Shown: positions 55,477 through 63,856, numbered from the stretch's first letter. The stretch is 64,000 nt of DNA from Mesorhizobium sp. ES1-1 (GCF_020164785.1 NZ_JAIUGX010000011.1:162437-226436); one strand, 5' to 3'. Made by a program: numbers and translations. Notes: generated from the sequence alone by a model not told the origin.

Positions 55477-56193
55477 ATGCGCCCCTCCAAACGCCAATTC
55501 GACGAAATGCGCGCCATCTCCTTCGAGCGCGGCGTCTCCAAGCACGCCGAAGGCTCATGCCTGGTGAAGTTCGGCGACACGCATGTGCTGTGCACGGCGA
55601 GCCTCGAGGAGAAGGTGCCGGGCTGGATGCGCAATTCCGGCAAGGGCTGGGTGACGGCGGAATACGGCATGCTGCCGCGCTCGACGGGGGACCGGATGCG
55701 CCGCGAGGCCTCCGCCGGCAAGCAGGGCGGCCGCACGCTGGAGATCCAGCGCCTCATCGGCCGCTCGCTGCGCGCCGTGGTCGACCTGCAGGCGCTGGGC
55801 GAACAGCAGATCACCGTCGACTGCGACGTCATCCAGGCCGATGGCGGCACCCGCACCGCCTCGATCACCGGCGGCTGGGTGGCGCTGTATGACTGCCTGC
55901 GCTGGATGGAAGCCAGGCAGATGGCCAGCGTCGCCAAGGTGCTGAAGGACCACGTCGCGGCCATTTCCTGCGGCATCCATGACGGCCAGCCCGTCATCGA
56001 CCTCGACTATGTCGAGGATTCGTCTGCCGGCACCGACGCCAATTTCGTCATGACCGGCAAGGGCGGCATCGTGGAAATCCAGGGCACCGCCGAGGGCGAG
56101 CCTTTTTCCGAGGAACAATTCGGGGAGCTGATGGGCCTGGCCAGGAAGGGGATCCAAAGGCTGGTCAGCTTGCAGCAGATGGCGGTGGCGTAG
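55477..56193 (+). CDS. rph: Ribonuclease PH
   Basis: This 238-residue phosphorolytic exoribonuclease trims tRNA 3' ends. MRPSKRQFDEMRAISFERGV is the canonical start, KFGDTHVLCTASLEEKVPGW, GKGWVTAEYGMLPRSTGDRM, REASAGKQGGRTLEIQRLIG and IDLDYVEDSSAGTDANFVMT are invariant segments, with the phosphate-binding Arg residues present. It is divergent from hrcA. A palindromic element pair follows. Confidence 0.97.
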   Translation: MRPSKRQFDEMRAISFERGVSKHAEGSCLVKFGDTHVLCTASLEEKVPGWMRNSGKGWVTAEYGMLPRSTGDRMRREASAGKQGGRTLEIQRLIGRSLRAVVDLQALGEQQITVDCDVIQADGGTRTASITGGWVALYDCLRWMEARQMASVAKVLKDHVAAISCGIHDGQPVIDLDYVEDSSAGTDANFVMTGKGGIVEIQGTAEGEPFSEEQFGELMGLARKGIQRLVSLQQMAVA

Positions 56194-56213
56194 GGATTAA
56201 ATGCCGAGCTTGA

Positions 56214-56373
56214 GCGCCCCCCTCTGCCCTGCCGGGCATCTCCCCCGCAAGGGGGGAGATCAGCTGTGTTCGCGAGTTTCGCCAATCACCAGCGTTGGAA
56301 GCCATGAGCCGACCTCGACGCTGCCAATCTCCCCCCTTGCGGGGGAGATGGCCGGCAGGGCAGAGGGGGGCGC
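56214..56373. repeat. Inverted palindromic element pair (rhizobial type) after rph
   Basis: Two inverted copies of a ~50-bp element bracket a 55-bp spacer. The first reads GCGCCCCCCTCTGCCCTGCC and carries the hairpin ATCTCCCCCGC / GGGGGGAGAT (56238-56260); the second has ATCTCCCCCCTTGCGGGGGAG (56327-56349) and ends GGCAGAGGGGGGCGCC. It lies between rph and a glyoxalase gene and resembles RIME-like mosaic elements of rhizobia. The same type occurs at 60.2 kb. Confidence 0.85.
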
Positions 56374-56379
56374 CTCGTG

Positions 56380-56787
56380 ATGCCTTCCGCCATCCTGGAA
56401 TCGGCCCTTTACGTCACCGACCTTGACGCCGCCGAAGCCTTCTACACCGACATAATCGGCCTCAGCCTGCTCACCAAGGTCGAAGGCCGGCATCTCTTCT
56501 TCCGCTGCGGCGCCGGCGTGCTGCTCCTCTTCAACGCCGAAGCCACCAGGGTGCCGCCGGCGCCGGATGCCCGGCTGAAAGTGCCGCCACATGGCACTGT
56601 CGGCGAAGGCCATCTGTGCTTTGCGGCGACCGCCGACGAACTCGTCGGCTGGAAATCACATCTCGACGCAAAGAAGATCGCCATCGAAAGCGAATTCGAA
56701 TGGCCGCAGGGCGGTGGTTCGATCTATATACGCGACCCGTCGGGCAATTCGATCGAGTTCGCCGAGCCGAGAATCTGGGGGCTTTGA
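56380..56787 (+). CDS. Glyoxalase/bleomycin-resistance fold (VOC) protein
   Basis: This 135-residue VOC-fold protein has two beta-alpha-beta units: SAILESALYVTDLDAAEAFY and GHLCFAATADELVGWKSHLD, plus YIRDPSGNSIEFAEPRIWGL with the metal-ligand Glu. No specific substrate can be named. The start is ATG 56380, with GTG 56377 just before. It ends TGATG with the rdgB start, one base overlapping. Confidence 0.87.
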   Translation: MPSAILESALYVTDLDAAEAFYTDIIGLSLLTKVEGRHLFFRCGAGVLLLFNAEATRVPPAPDARLKVPPHGTVGEGHLCFAATADELVGWKSHLDAKKIAIESEFEWPQGGGSIYIRDPSGNSIEFAEPRIWGL

Positions 56788-57443
56788 TGCATAGTCTGGA
56801 TGGCAGGAAGATCGTCGTCGCCAGCCACAATGAAGGCAAGCTGCGCGAATTCGCCGAGCTGATGGGTCCGTTCGGCTTCGAAGCGAAATCGGCCAAGGAC
56901 TATGGCCTGCCGGAGCCTGACGAGACCGGCACCACCTTCGAGGAGAACGCTTATATCAAGGCGCTGGCCGCCGCGCGCGCCACCGGCCTGCCGGCGCTGT
57001 CGGACGATTCGGGCCTGTGCGTCGACGCGCTTGACGGCGCACCCGGCGTCTACACCGCCAACTGGGCCGAAACGCCCGAAGGGGCTCGCGATTTCGCCAT
57101 GGCCATGCAGCGCACGGAAGTGGCGCTGCAGGCGGTCCGCGCCGCGTCGCCGGAGCAGCGCAAGGGCCGCTTCGTCGCCGTCATCTGTCTCGCTTTCCCC
57201 GACGGCGAGGCCGAATATTATCGCGGCGAGGTCGAAGGCACGCTGGTCTGGCCACCGCGGGGCGAGCTCGGCTTCGGCTATGATCCGGTATTCCTGCCCG
57301 ATGGCCATGAGAAGACTTTCGGCGAGATGACGGCGCAGGAGAAGCATGGCTGGAAGCCCGGCCAGCCGACGGCGCTGTCGCATCGCGCCCGCGCCTTCCA
57401 GAAATTCGCCGAGGCGCGGCTTGCCGCGCCAGGACCGGCATGA
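56787..57443 (+). CDS. rdgB: Non-canonical purine NTP pyrophosphatase (RdgB/HAM1)
   Basis: This 218-residue enzyme removes dITP, dXTP and ITP from the nucleotide pool. IVVASHNEGKLREFAELMGP, ETGTTFEENAYIKALAAARA, GLPALSDDSGLCVDALDGAP and GELGFGYDPVFLPDGHEKTF are the family motifs. Start ATG 56787 overlaps the VOC gene stop by one base, and its own stop overlaps hemW by 4 bp (ATGA), giving a coupled three-gene unit. Confidence 0.95.
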   Translation: MHSLDGRKIVVASHNEGKLREFAELMGPFGFEAKSAKDYGLPEPDETGTTFEENAYIKALAAARATGLPALSDDSGLCVDALDGAPGVYTANWAETPEGARDFAMAMQRTEVALQAVRAASPEQRKGRFVAVICLAFPDGEAEYYRGEVEGTLVWPPRGELGFGYDPVFLPDGHEKTFGEMTAQEKHGWKPGQPTALSHRARAFQKFAEARLAAPGPA

Positions 57444-58603
57444 GCATGCTGCTCGACCGGGCGCCCGGCTTCGGCGTCTATGTGCATTGGCCGTTCTGCG
57501 CGGCCAAGTGCCCCTATTGCGACTTCAACAGCCATGTCCGCCACCAGCCGGTCGATCAGGAACGCTTTGCCGCCGCCTTCGAGACGGAGCTGGCGACGAT
57601 GCGCCAACGCACCGGACCGCGCGAGGTGACCAGCATTTTCCTTGGCGGCGGCACGCCGTCGCTGATGAAGCCGGAGACGGTTGCCAGGGTGCTCGACGCG
57701 GTCGCCAGGAACTGGACCGTGCCTGATGGCATCGAGGTGACGCTCGAGGCCAACCCGTCCTCGGTCGAGGCCGAGCGCTTTCGCGGCTACCGCGCTGCCG
57801 GCGTCAACCGCGTGTCGCTCGGCGTGCAGGCGCTGAACGATAGGGATTTGCGCTTCCTCGGCCGCTTGCACACTGTCGATGAAGCCCTGCACGCGATCGG
57901 CTTGGCGCGGGAGATATTCCCCCGCCTGTCCTTCGACCTGATCTACGCGCGGCCCGGCCAGACTCCGGAAGCCTGGCAGGCCGAGCTCGAACAGGCGATC
58001 GGCCATGCCGCCGATCATCTGTCGCTCTACCAGCTGACCATCGAGGAAGGCACGCCGTTCCATGCGCTGCATGCGGCGAAAAAATTCATCATCCCCGACA
58101 ATGACCACGCCGCCGATCTCTATGCGCTGACGCAGGAGATCACCATGGCGCATGGCCTGCCTGCCTATGAGATTTCCAACCATGCCAGGCCTGGCGCCGA
58201 GAGCCAGCACAATCTGACCTACTGGCGCTACGGCGAATATGTCGGCGTCGGCCCCGGCGCGCATGGCCGCTTCATCGAGAATGGCCGCCGCACGGTGACG
58301 ATCGCCGAGCGGATGCCCGAAACCTGGGCCAATCTGGTCGAGGCCAAGGGGCACGGCATTACCGGCGGCGAGATCCTGACGCGCTCGGAAGAGGCCGACG
58401 AATTCCTGCTGATGGGGCTGCGGCTGGCCGAGGGCATCGACCTCTCCCGCTACGAAGCCTTTTCCGGGCGTGGCCTGTCCAGCACACGGCTGTCGATGCT
58501 GCAGGGCGAAGGCCTGGTGGCGCCCATCGGCAACGCCCGGCTGCGCGCCACGCCGGCCGGCATGATCGTGCTCGACGCCGTTGTCGCGGACCTGGCGCGG
58601 TAG
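57440..58603 (+). CDS. hemW: Radical SAM heme chaperone HemW
   Basis: This 387-residue protein has the radical-SAM cluster CAAKCPYCDFNS near residue 16 (CxxxCxxC) and HemW-specific segments: GVYVHWPFCAAKCPYC, SIFLGGGTPSLMKPET, GIEVTLEANPSSVEAERF, GVNRVSLGVQALNDRDLRFL and HNLTYWRYGEYVGVGPGAHG. HemW inserts heme into membrane cytochromes; it is often misnamed coproporphyrinogen oxidase, and it lacks the extended HemN N-terminus. It is translationally coupled to rdgB, a common rhizobial pairing. Confidence 0.93.
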   Translation: MSMLLDRAPGFGVYVHWPFCAAKCPYCDFNSHVRHQPVDQERFAAAFETELATMRQRTGPREVTSIFLGGGTPSLMKPETVARVLDAVARNWTVPDGIEVTLEANPSSVEAERFRGYRAAGVNRVSLGVQALNDRDLRFLGRLHTVDEALHAIGLAREIFPRLSFDLIYARPGQTPEAWQAELEQAIGHAADHLSLYQLTIEEGTPFHALHAAKKFIIPDNDHAADLYALTQEITMAHGLPAYEISNHARPGAESQHNLTYWRYGEYVGVGPGAHGRFIENGRRTVTIAERMPETWANLVEAKGHGITGGEILTRSEEADEFLLMGLRLAEGIDLSRYEAFSGRGLSSTRLSMLQGEGLVAPIGNARLRATPAGMIVLDAVVADLAR

Positions 58604-58690
58604 CCACGCAGGCTTTTTTTCCGCGAAGGGTAGCCCTGCTTGGCGTCGAACAACTGGGGAATTGACAACCGGCCCCGCGTATTCGAGTCT

Positions 58691-58795
58691 ATGTCTAGTA
58701 ATCTTATGGACATTAGAGAATTGGATTCGACCATGCGCGACCACCACGGCACCATGATCGCCCGCGACGCAGTCGCGGTGAAGGCCCAGGCCTGA
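58691..58795 (+). CDS. Possible 34-residue small ORF before the flavoprotein gene
   Basis: ATG 58691 opens a frame of 34 codons (SSNLMDIRELDSTMRDHHGT then MIARDAVAVKAQA) ending at TGA 58795, 32 bp before the flavoprotein start. The region has more A and T than its neighbours, and a TTGACA box lies at 58662-58667. No convincing ribosome-binding site is seen. It could be a leader peptide, a small protein or chance. Confidence 0.35.
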   Translation: MSSNLMDIRELDSTMRDHHGTMIARDAVAVKAQA

Positions 58796-58827
58796 CCCTT
58801 GGCGCGTCGTCCAGAGCCGGTTCGCGC

Positions 58828-60165
58828 ATGACCACCGCACGCGCCAATTCGATCATCATCGTCGGCGGCGGCGCCAGCGGCGTCGTGCTGGCCGCGCACC
58901 TCCTGAAATCGCCCAGTCCCGATCTTCGCGTGACGCTGATCGAAAGGAGGCCGCATTTCGGCCAGGGCATGGCCTATTCGACGCTGCTGTCGGCGCATGT
59001 GTTGAATGTCAACGCGTCGGTCATGAGCGCCTATGCCGACGATCCCGGGAATTTCTGGCGCTGGCTGCTGGAGCGCGGCCTGGCGACGCCCGAACAGGCG
59101 CCGGTCTATGCGCCGCGCAGCGTCTATGCGCGCTATCTCAAGGAGTTGCTGGACGATCTCGAGGCGCGCGAACGGGAGACCGGGCGACTGCGCCTGATCC
59201 GCGAGGAGAGCCTATCGATCACGCCGACGCCGTCGGGCGTCGACGTGGCGCTCGCCAACGGCACCAGCGTCGTCGCCCGCCTTGCCGTGCTGGCGACCGG
59301 CCATGACGAGGAACCGGCGCAGGGACACGCAATCCGGATGGGCTCGGAAGCCGATACGGCGCTGGCCCCGGACAGCCGCGTCATGGTGCTGGGCACCGGC
59401 CTCAGCATGGTCGATGCGTTCCTGGCGCTGGAGCAGCGCGGCCACCGAGGCGAGATCATAGCCGTGTCGCGGCGCGGCCTGCTGCCCTCGCCGCACCGCA
59501 AGGGCAAGCCGATCAAGCTCGATGTCGCCGACATCCCGCTCGGGACGCAGCTGTCCTATTTCGTCGGCTGGTTTCGCGACCTGATCCGCGAAAACGAGAA
59601 GGCCGGCATCGACTGGCGCGACGTGGTCGATGGCCTGCGCCCGTTCAACCAGAAAATCTGGCAGAACTGGCCGGCTTCCGCCAAGCGCCGCTTCGTCGAG
59701 CATACCAAGGCCTGGTGGGACATTCACCGCCATCGCATGGCACCGGAAGTCCATGCCCGCGTCACTGAAGCCGTAACGTCGGGCCGCATCCGCCTGGTGG
59801 CCGGACGCGTCGTCGGCATAGAACCTGGCGACGGCTTCACCGTGCAGGTCCAAGCGCGCCATACGCAGCGGCTCGAGACCTTCGACGTTGCCCGTATCTA
59901 TGATTGCAGCGGCATCGTCCGCGACATCTCGGTCTCGTCGAACAGCGTGGTGCGCTCGCTGGTCGATCGCGGCCTGGCGCGGCCGGACCCGCTGCGCATC
60001 GGTCTCGACGTGACCGACGATTGCGAGATCATCGCGGGCGACGGCACCGTCTCGGCCAAGATCCTCGCCGTCGGCCCGCTGACCCGCGGCACCTTCTTCG
60101 AGATCGACGCCATCCCCGACATCCGCGTCCAATGCGCCAGGCTGAGCAAGCGGCTGCTGGGGTAG
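58828..60165 (+). CDS. FAD/NAD(P)-binding protein (YdhS-like)
   Basis: This 445-residue flavoprotein has the FAD-binding loop IIIVGGGASGVVLAAHLLKS at the N-terminus and a second Rossmann-type segment VMVLGTGLSMVDAFLALEQR near residue 190. LNVNASVMSAYADDPGNFWR and IYDCSGIVRDISVSSNSVV are conserved in the FAD_NAD_bind (PF13454) group, as in E. coli YdhS. The reaction is unknown. It precedes an intergenic repeat pair and the transsulfuration genes but is not obviously in their operon. Confidence 0.88.
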   Translation: MTTARANSIIIVGGGASGVVLAAHLLKSPSPDLRVTLIERRPHFGQGMAYSTLLSAHVLNVNASVMSAYADDPGNFWRWLLERGLATPEQAPVYAPRSVYARYLKELLDDLEARERETGRLRLIREESLSITPTPSGVDVALANGTSVVARLAVLATGHDEEPAQGHAIRMGSEADTALAPDSRVMVLGTGLSMVDAFLALEQRGHRGEIIAVSRRGLLPSPHRKGKPIKLDVADIPLGTQLSYFVGWFRDLIRENEKAGIDWRDVVDGLRPFNQKIWQNWPASAKRRFVEHTKAWWDIHRHRMAPEVHARVTEAVTSGRIRLVAGRVVGIEPGDGFTVQVQARHTQRLETFDVARIYDCSGIVRDISVSSNSVVRSLVDRGLARPDPLRIGLDVTDDCEIIAGDGTVSAKILAVGPLTRGTFFEIDAIPDIRVQCARLSKRLLG

Positions 60166-60521
60166 CTGTGCCGAGGTTGGTGCTCTACGGCGCCCCCCTC
60201 TGGCCTGCCGGCCATCTCCCCCACGGGTGGGGAGATTGGCAGCTTCACTCTTGGCGCTCTTCTCGTTGGCGACGACAATTGGCGAAGGCCTCGACGCCAT
60301 CCGATCTCCCTCCTTGTGGGGGAGATGGCCGGCAGGCCAGAGGGGGGCGCTGTCCCGCTGTCCTGTCCCGATTTGCGTATTGTTGCCTCGACAACCGGAA
60401 TTTCATTCCTCGTCTGGGCGGTTGATTGGCACGATCTATCTTCTTTCCGACTGCAAAGGGCAGGAAAAGAGGCTACGCTGCCGTCGCGTCCGAAGCGGCT
60501 GCTTGATCATGGAGCATCGAT
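60166..60521. other. 356-bp intergenic region with a palindromic element pair
   Basis: No gene is seen. The element pair at 60189-60351 fills the left half. The right half should contain the promoter of the transsulfuration operon; I see no confident -35/-10 pair and no SAM riboswitch motif. Confidence 0.5.
60189..60351. repeat. Inverted palindromic element pair (rhizobial type)
   Basis: The left copy begins GGCGCCCCCCTCTGGCCTGCC and includes CATCTCCCCCACGGGTGGGGAG; the right copy includes GATCTCCCTCCTTGTGGGGG and ends GGCCAGAGGGGGGCGC. It is the same family as the pair at 56.2 kb, with GGCCT in place of GCCCT, and again sits 3' of a gene end. Confidence 0.85.
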
Positions 60522-61991
60522 ATGAGCGGGCACAGGATCGCTGCGCCAGACAGCGCCCCGGCAGACAGCACCCCGGCGGCCAGCGCTGCCTTGGATGGAG
60601 CGATGTCGCGGCTGCGGCCGCCCTATAAGTCGGTTCTTGACCTGATCGGCCAGACGCCTGTGGTCGAGCTGACCAGATTCGACACCGGCAAATGCCGGCT
60701 GTTCATCAAGCTCGAGAGCCAGAACCCCGGCGGCTCGATCAAGGACCGCATCGCGCTGTCCATGATCGCGGCGGCCGAGAAGGAAGGCAAGCTCCGGCCG
60801 GGCGGCACCATCGTCGAGGCGACAGCGGGCAATACCGGTCTCGGCCTGGCCCAGGTCGGCATTCCCAAGGGCTACCGCATCGTGCTGGTGGTGCCCGACA
60901 AGATGTCGCGCGAGAAGATCCAGCATCTGCGCGCGCTGGGCGCGGAAGTGCGCATGACGCGCTCCGATGTCGGCAAGGGGCATGCCGAATACTATCAGGA
61001 CATGGCCGAGAAGCTCGCCGCCGAGATCCCGGGCGCCTTCTATGCCAACCAGTTCGCCAATCCGGCCAATCCGCTGGCGCATGAAACCACGACCGGGCCG
61101 GAAATCTTCGCGCAGCTCGACGGCGATGTCGACGCGGTGGTGGTCGGCGTCGGCTCCGGCGGCACGCTGACCGGGCTTGGCCGCTATTTCGCCGGCGTGT
61201 CGCCGAAGACCGAGATGGTGCTGGCCGATCCGGTCGGCTCGGTGCTGGCGCCGCTGATCAAGACCGGCAAGATGGAAGAGGCCGGCAGCTGGACCGTAGA
61301 AGGCATCGGCGAGGATTTCGTGCCGCCCAATGCCGATCTGTCGCTGGTGAGGAAGGCCTATTCCATTCCCGACAAGCAGAGCATGCTGGCGGTGCGCGAC
61401 CTCTTGTCAAAGGAAGGCATCCTGGCCGGCTCGTCCTCGGGCACGCTGCTGTCGGCAGCGCTTCGCTATTGCCGCGAGCAGACCGTGCCGAAACGGGTCG
61501 TCACCTTCGTCTGCGACAGCGGCAACAAATACCTGTCGAAAGTGTTCGACGATTTCTGGCTGGCCGAGCAGGGCCTGGCCGAGCACGAGCAGCATGGCGA
61601 TCTGCGCGACCTGGTGATGCGCACGCACCGCACGGGCGATACGGTCTATGTCGGCCCGGATGAAAGCCTGCTCAACGCCTATGGCCGCATGCGCCGCTCC
61701 GATGTGTCGCAGCTGCCGGTGCTGGAGAACGGCAAGCTGATCGGCATCGTCGACGAGAGCGACATACTGGCCAAGGTCGACGGCCCCTATGAGGGCCGCT
61801 GGGAGCGCTTCAACGGACCGGTGCGCACGGCGATGACCTCCAGCCTGCATACGCTGCAGGCGAACCAGACGCTGGACGCGCTGCTGCCGGTGTTCGACCG
61901 CAACGAGGTCGCCATCATCTTCGACGGCGACGAGTTCGTCGGCCTGATCACCCGCATCGACCTGATCAACCATCTGAGGCGCGCCCGATGA
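60522..61991 (+). CDS. Cystathionine beta-synthase
   Basis: This 489-residue PLP enzyme condenses serine (or O-acetylserine) and homocysteine to cystathionine. VLDLIGQTPVVELTRFDTGK, ESQNPGGSIKDRIALSMIAA (PLP Lys), IVEATAGNTGLGLAQVGIPK and VGVGSGGTLTGLGRYFAG form the fold-II core, and a C-terminal pair of CBS modules follows (RRSDVSQLPVLENGKLIGIV and NEVAIIFDGDEFVGLITRID). The longer C-terminus separates it from cysK. GGAGCATCG precedes ATG 60522; ATG 60603 is an alternative that would drop the Ala/Pro-rich N-terminal tail. It overlaps the next gene by 4 bp. Confidence 0.9.
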   Translation: MSGHRIAAPDSAPADSTPAASAALDGAMSRLRPPYKSVLDLIGQTPVVELTRFDTGKCRLFIKLESQNPGGSIKDRIALSMIAAAEKEGKLRPGGTIVEATAGNTGLGLAQVGIPKGYRIVLVVPDKMSREKIQHLRALGAEVRMTRSDVGKGHAEYYQDMAEKLAAEIPGAFYANQFANPANPLAHETTTGPEIFAQLDGDVDAVVVGVGSGGTLTGLGRYFAGVSPKTEMVLADPVGSVLAPLIKTGKMEEAGSWTVEGIGEDFVPPNADLSLVRKAYSIPDKQSMLAVRDLLSKEGILAGSSSGTLLSAALRYCREQTVPKRVVTFVCDSGNKYLSKVFDDFWLAEQGLAEHEQHGDLRDLVMRTHRTGDTVYVGPDESLLNAYGRMRRSDVSQLPVLENGKLIGIVDESDILAKVDGPYEGRWERFNGPVRTAMTSSLHTLQANQTLDALLPVFDRNEVAIIFDGDEFVGLITRIDLINHLRRAR

Positions 61992-63169
61992 CCAGCGACA
62001 CTCCAACCGCAGGAAAGAACCGGCTGGCCTTCTCGACGCGGACCATCCATGGCGGCCAGAGCCACGACCCGCTGACCGGGGCGGTGATGGTGCCGATCTA
62101 CGCCACCTCGACCTTCGCCCAGGAATCGCCCGGCGTGCACAAGGGCTTCGAATATGCCCGCAGCCAGAACCCGACCCGCTTCGCCTTCGAGCGCGCCGTG
62201 GCCGACCTCGAAAGCGGCAGCCAGGCCTTTGCCTTCGCCTCGGGCCTGGCGGCGATCGGCACCGTGCTGGAACTGCTCGATTCCGGCGCGCATATCGTGG
62301 CCACGGACGACATTTATGGCGGCTCCTTCCGGCTGATAGAGCGGGTGCGCAAGCGCTCGGCCAATCTGCAGGTGAGCTTCGTCGACTTCACCGACCTTGC
62401 CGCGGTGGAGGCGGCGATCCGTCCCGAGACGAGGATGCTCTGGGTCGAGACGCCGACCAATCCGCTGCTGCGTATCGTCGACCTCGAAGGCGTGGCAGCG
62501 CTGGCCAGGCGCAAGGGTCTGCTGTCGGTCGCCGACAACACGTTCTGCAGCCCCTATCTGCAGCGGCCGCTGGAGCTCGGCATCGACATCGTGGTGCATT
62601 CGACGACGAAATATCTCAACGGCCATTCTGACATGGTCGGCGGCGTGGCTGTCGTCGGCGACAACAAGGAGCTCGCCGCCCAGCTGAAGTTCCTGCAGAA
62701 CGCGGTCGGCGCCATCTCGGGCCCGTTCGACAGTTTCCTGGCGCTGCGCGGCCTCAAGACGCTGGCGTTGCGCATGGAGCGCCACTCCACCAACGGGCTG
62801 AAGATCGCGCAGTGGCTGGAAGCGCGCCGGGACGTGCGCCGCGTCATCTATCCCGGCCTCGCCAGCCATCCCCAGCACGCCGTCGCCGTGCAGCAGATGC
62901 ACGATTTCGGCGGCATGATCACGGCCGTGCTCGACCGCGACCTCACCGGCACCAAGCGCTTCCTCGAACGCACGCAATTGTTCACGCTGGCCGAAAGCCT
63001 GGGCGGCGTCGAAAGCCTGATCGAGCACCCGGCGCTGATGACGCATGGCTCGATCCCCGCCGAGAAGCGCGCCGAGATCGGCATTTCCGATTCGCTGGTG
63101 CGCCTGTCGGCCGGCATCGAGGATGGCGACGATCTGATCGCCGATCTGGACCAGGCGCTGCGGGGCTGA
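61988..63169 (+). CDS. Cystathionine gamma-lyase / gamma-synthase family PLP enzyme
   Basis: This 393-residue fold-I PLP enzyme shows STRTIHGGQSHDPLTGAVMVP, YARSQNPTRFAFERAVADLE, FASGLAAIGTVLELLDSGAH, WVETPTNPLLRIVDLEGVA, VADNTFCSPYLQRPLELGID and VVHSTTKYLNGHSDMVGG with the PLP-binding Lys. Together with the upstream cystathionine beta-synthase it makes cysteine from homocysteine (reverse transsulfuration), so the lyase is the better reading than MetB. ATGA overlap couples translation. It ends the operon. Confidence 0.9.
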   Translation: MTSDTPTAGKNRLAFSTRTIHGGQSHDPLTGAVMVPIYATSTFAQESPGVHKGFEYARSQNPTRFAFERAVADLESGSQAFAFASGLAAIGTVLELLDSGAHIVATDDIYGGSFRLIERVRKRSANLQVSFVDFTDLAAVEAAIRPETRMLWVETPTNPLLRIVDLEGVAALARRKGLLSVADNTFCSPYLQRPLELGIDIVVHSTTKYLNGHSDMVGGVAVVGDNKELAAQLKFLQNAVGAISGPFDSFLALRGLKTLALRMERHSTNGLKIAQWLEARRDVRRVIYPGLASHPQHAVAVQQMHDFGGMITAVLDRDLTGTKRFLERTQLFTLAESLGGVESLIEHPALMTHGSIPAEKRAEIGISDSLVRLSAGIEDGDDLIADLDQALRG

Positions 63170-63192
63170 GTGGGGCGGGGATAAGTGAGGAC

Positions 63193-63373
63193 GGCGCCGC
63201 CCCTCATTGTCCTGCCGGACATTTCTCCCCGTAAGGGACGGGGAGAAAGAAGCAGCTTCGGCGCCGGCTCTCTTTGCGCATTGCTGGCAATTGGCGAAGC
63301 CGGAAGCGACAGCCCCCTCTCCCCGTCCCTATACGGGGAGAGGATGCCGGCAGGCAGGTGAGGGGCAGCGCCG
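63193..63373. repeat. Inverted palindromic element pair, diverged type
   Basis: The left copy starts GGCGCCGCCCCTCATTGTCC and has TTTCTCCCCGTAAGGGACGG; the right copy has CCCCTCTCCCCGTCCCTATA and ends GTGAGGGGCAGCGCC. It is related in layout to the pairs at 56.2 and 60.2 kb (GGCGCC ends, CTGCCGG core, CTCCCC stem) but has a different loop and end sequence. Confidence 0.8.
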
Positions 63374-63490
63374 ACCGCCTATAGAAGGCGCCGTGCGCTG
63401 CACTCACATTCGACAAAGCATAAACGCGTTACGCCGCCCCAAGAGGCGGCGCGCCGTCATTCCAATCTCCTGTCGGGTCAGCGATAGAGC

Positions 63491-63508
63491 CCGCCCGGCA
63501 AGGGCGGA
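63491..63508 (-). terminator. Hairpin downstream of precursor peptide gene 1
   Basis: On the minus strand CCGCCC pairs with GGGCGG with a short loop, about 20 bp after the stop codon at 63527. It lacks a strong T-run, so its role is only suggested. Confidence 0.4.
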
Positions 63509-63526
63509 CTCCGAGCCGAAAAGCGA

Positions 63527-63622
63527 TCAGCAGCTTGTCTGGTTGGATGGGCAAGCAATAGCCGTCACGTTCGACAGCTTCTCACGACGGTTGAGCGTCG
63601 GCTTCTCATAGGTCTTTTTCAT
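63527..63622 (-). CDS. Putative RiPP precursor peptide 1 (YxxPxL leader, two-Cys tail)
   Basis: This gene of 31 codons is too short for usual gene finders. The peptide starts MKKTYEKPTLNRREKLSNVT and ends in a short tail with Cys24 and Cys31 (AIACPSNQTSC). The Tyr5-x-x-Pro8-x-Leu10 motif is the leader motif read by RRE/PqqD-like proteins in lasso and related RiPP systems, and the conserved leader with a variable small-residue core is typical of RiPP precursors. GGGGGA lies 6 bases before the ATG, preceded by a TTGACA promoter and a palindromic operator. No modifying enzyme is in the window. Lasso peptide itself is unlikely because the tail lacks Asp or Glu. Function is inferred. Confidence 0.7.
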   Translation of the reverse strand: MKKTYEKPTLNRREKLSNVTAIACPSNQTSC

Positions 63623-63654
63623 GGATAGTCCCCCGTGCCCCAATGGCCGGCGTG

Positions 63655-63683
63655 CTATGACGCAGCGTCACATGGATTGTCAA
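63655..63683 (-). promoter_or_regulatory. Promoter and palindromic operator of precursor gene 1
   Basis: On the minus strand, TTGACA (63683-63678) is followed after 17 bases by TCATAG (63660-63655). The perfect palindrome TGACGCTGCGTCA (63670-63658) lies between the two boxes and covers half of the -10. A regulator bound there would block RNA polymerase. The identical palindrome lies at the window end at 63988-64000. Confidence 0.65.
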
Positions 63684-63826
63684 TGCCGGCTTGGGCCAAA
63701 AGCATGACTTCAAGCCTGGCGCCTGTGGTAACTCCGGCACAAGCGAGGATCACACAAGGTCGCGCGCCGACAGGGGCCGGCGCTGGAAACCTTGCAAGGC
63801 AGTAAAGAGATATGCCGAAGAACCCC

Positions 63827-63850
63827 GCCCCCCGAGCAGCGGGTTTCGGA
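63827..63850 (-). terminator. Possible hairpin downstream of precursor gene 2
   Basis: CCCGC and GCGGG around a 10-base loop are found just 3' of the stop codon at 63857 (minus strand). There is no T-run, so it is weak. Confidence 0.3.
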
Positions 63851-63856
63851 GCGAAT

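Larger units (their letters stand above)
63170..63526. other. 357-bp intergenic region with element pair and small hairpins
   Basis: After the gamma-lyase stop there is a repeat pair (63193-63373). Beyond it, at about 63433-63453, GCCGCC and GGCGGC form a hairpin, and CCGCCC / GGGCGG forms another at 63491-63508. The latter could end the minus-strand precursor gene whose stop is at 63527. No other gene is seen. Confidence 0.5.

Noticed and set aside
60352..60521. SAM-II riboswitch upstream of the transsulfuration operon
   Set aside because: No conserved SAM-II stem and pseudoknot pattern was found in the leader.
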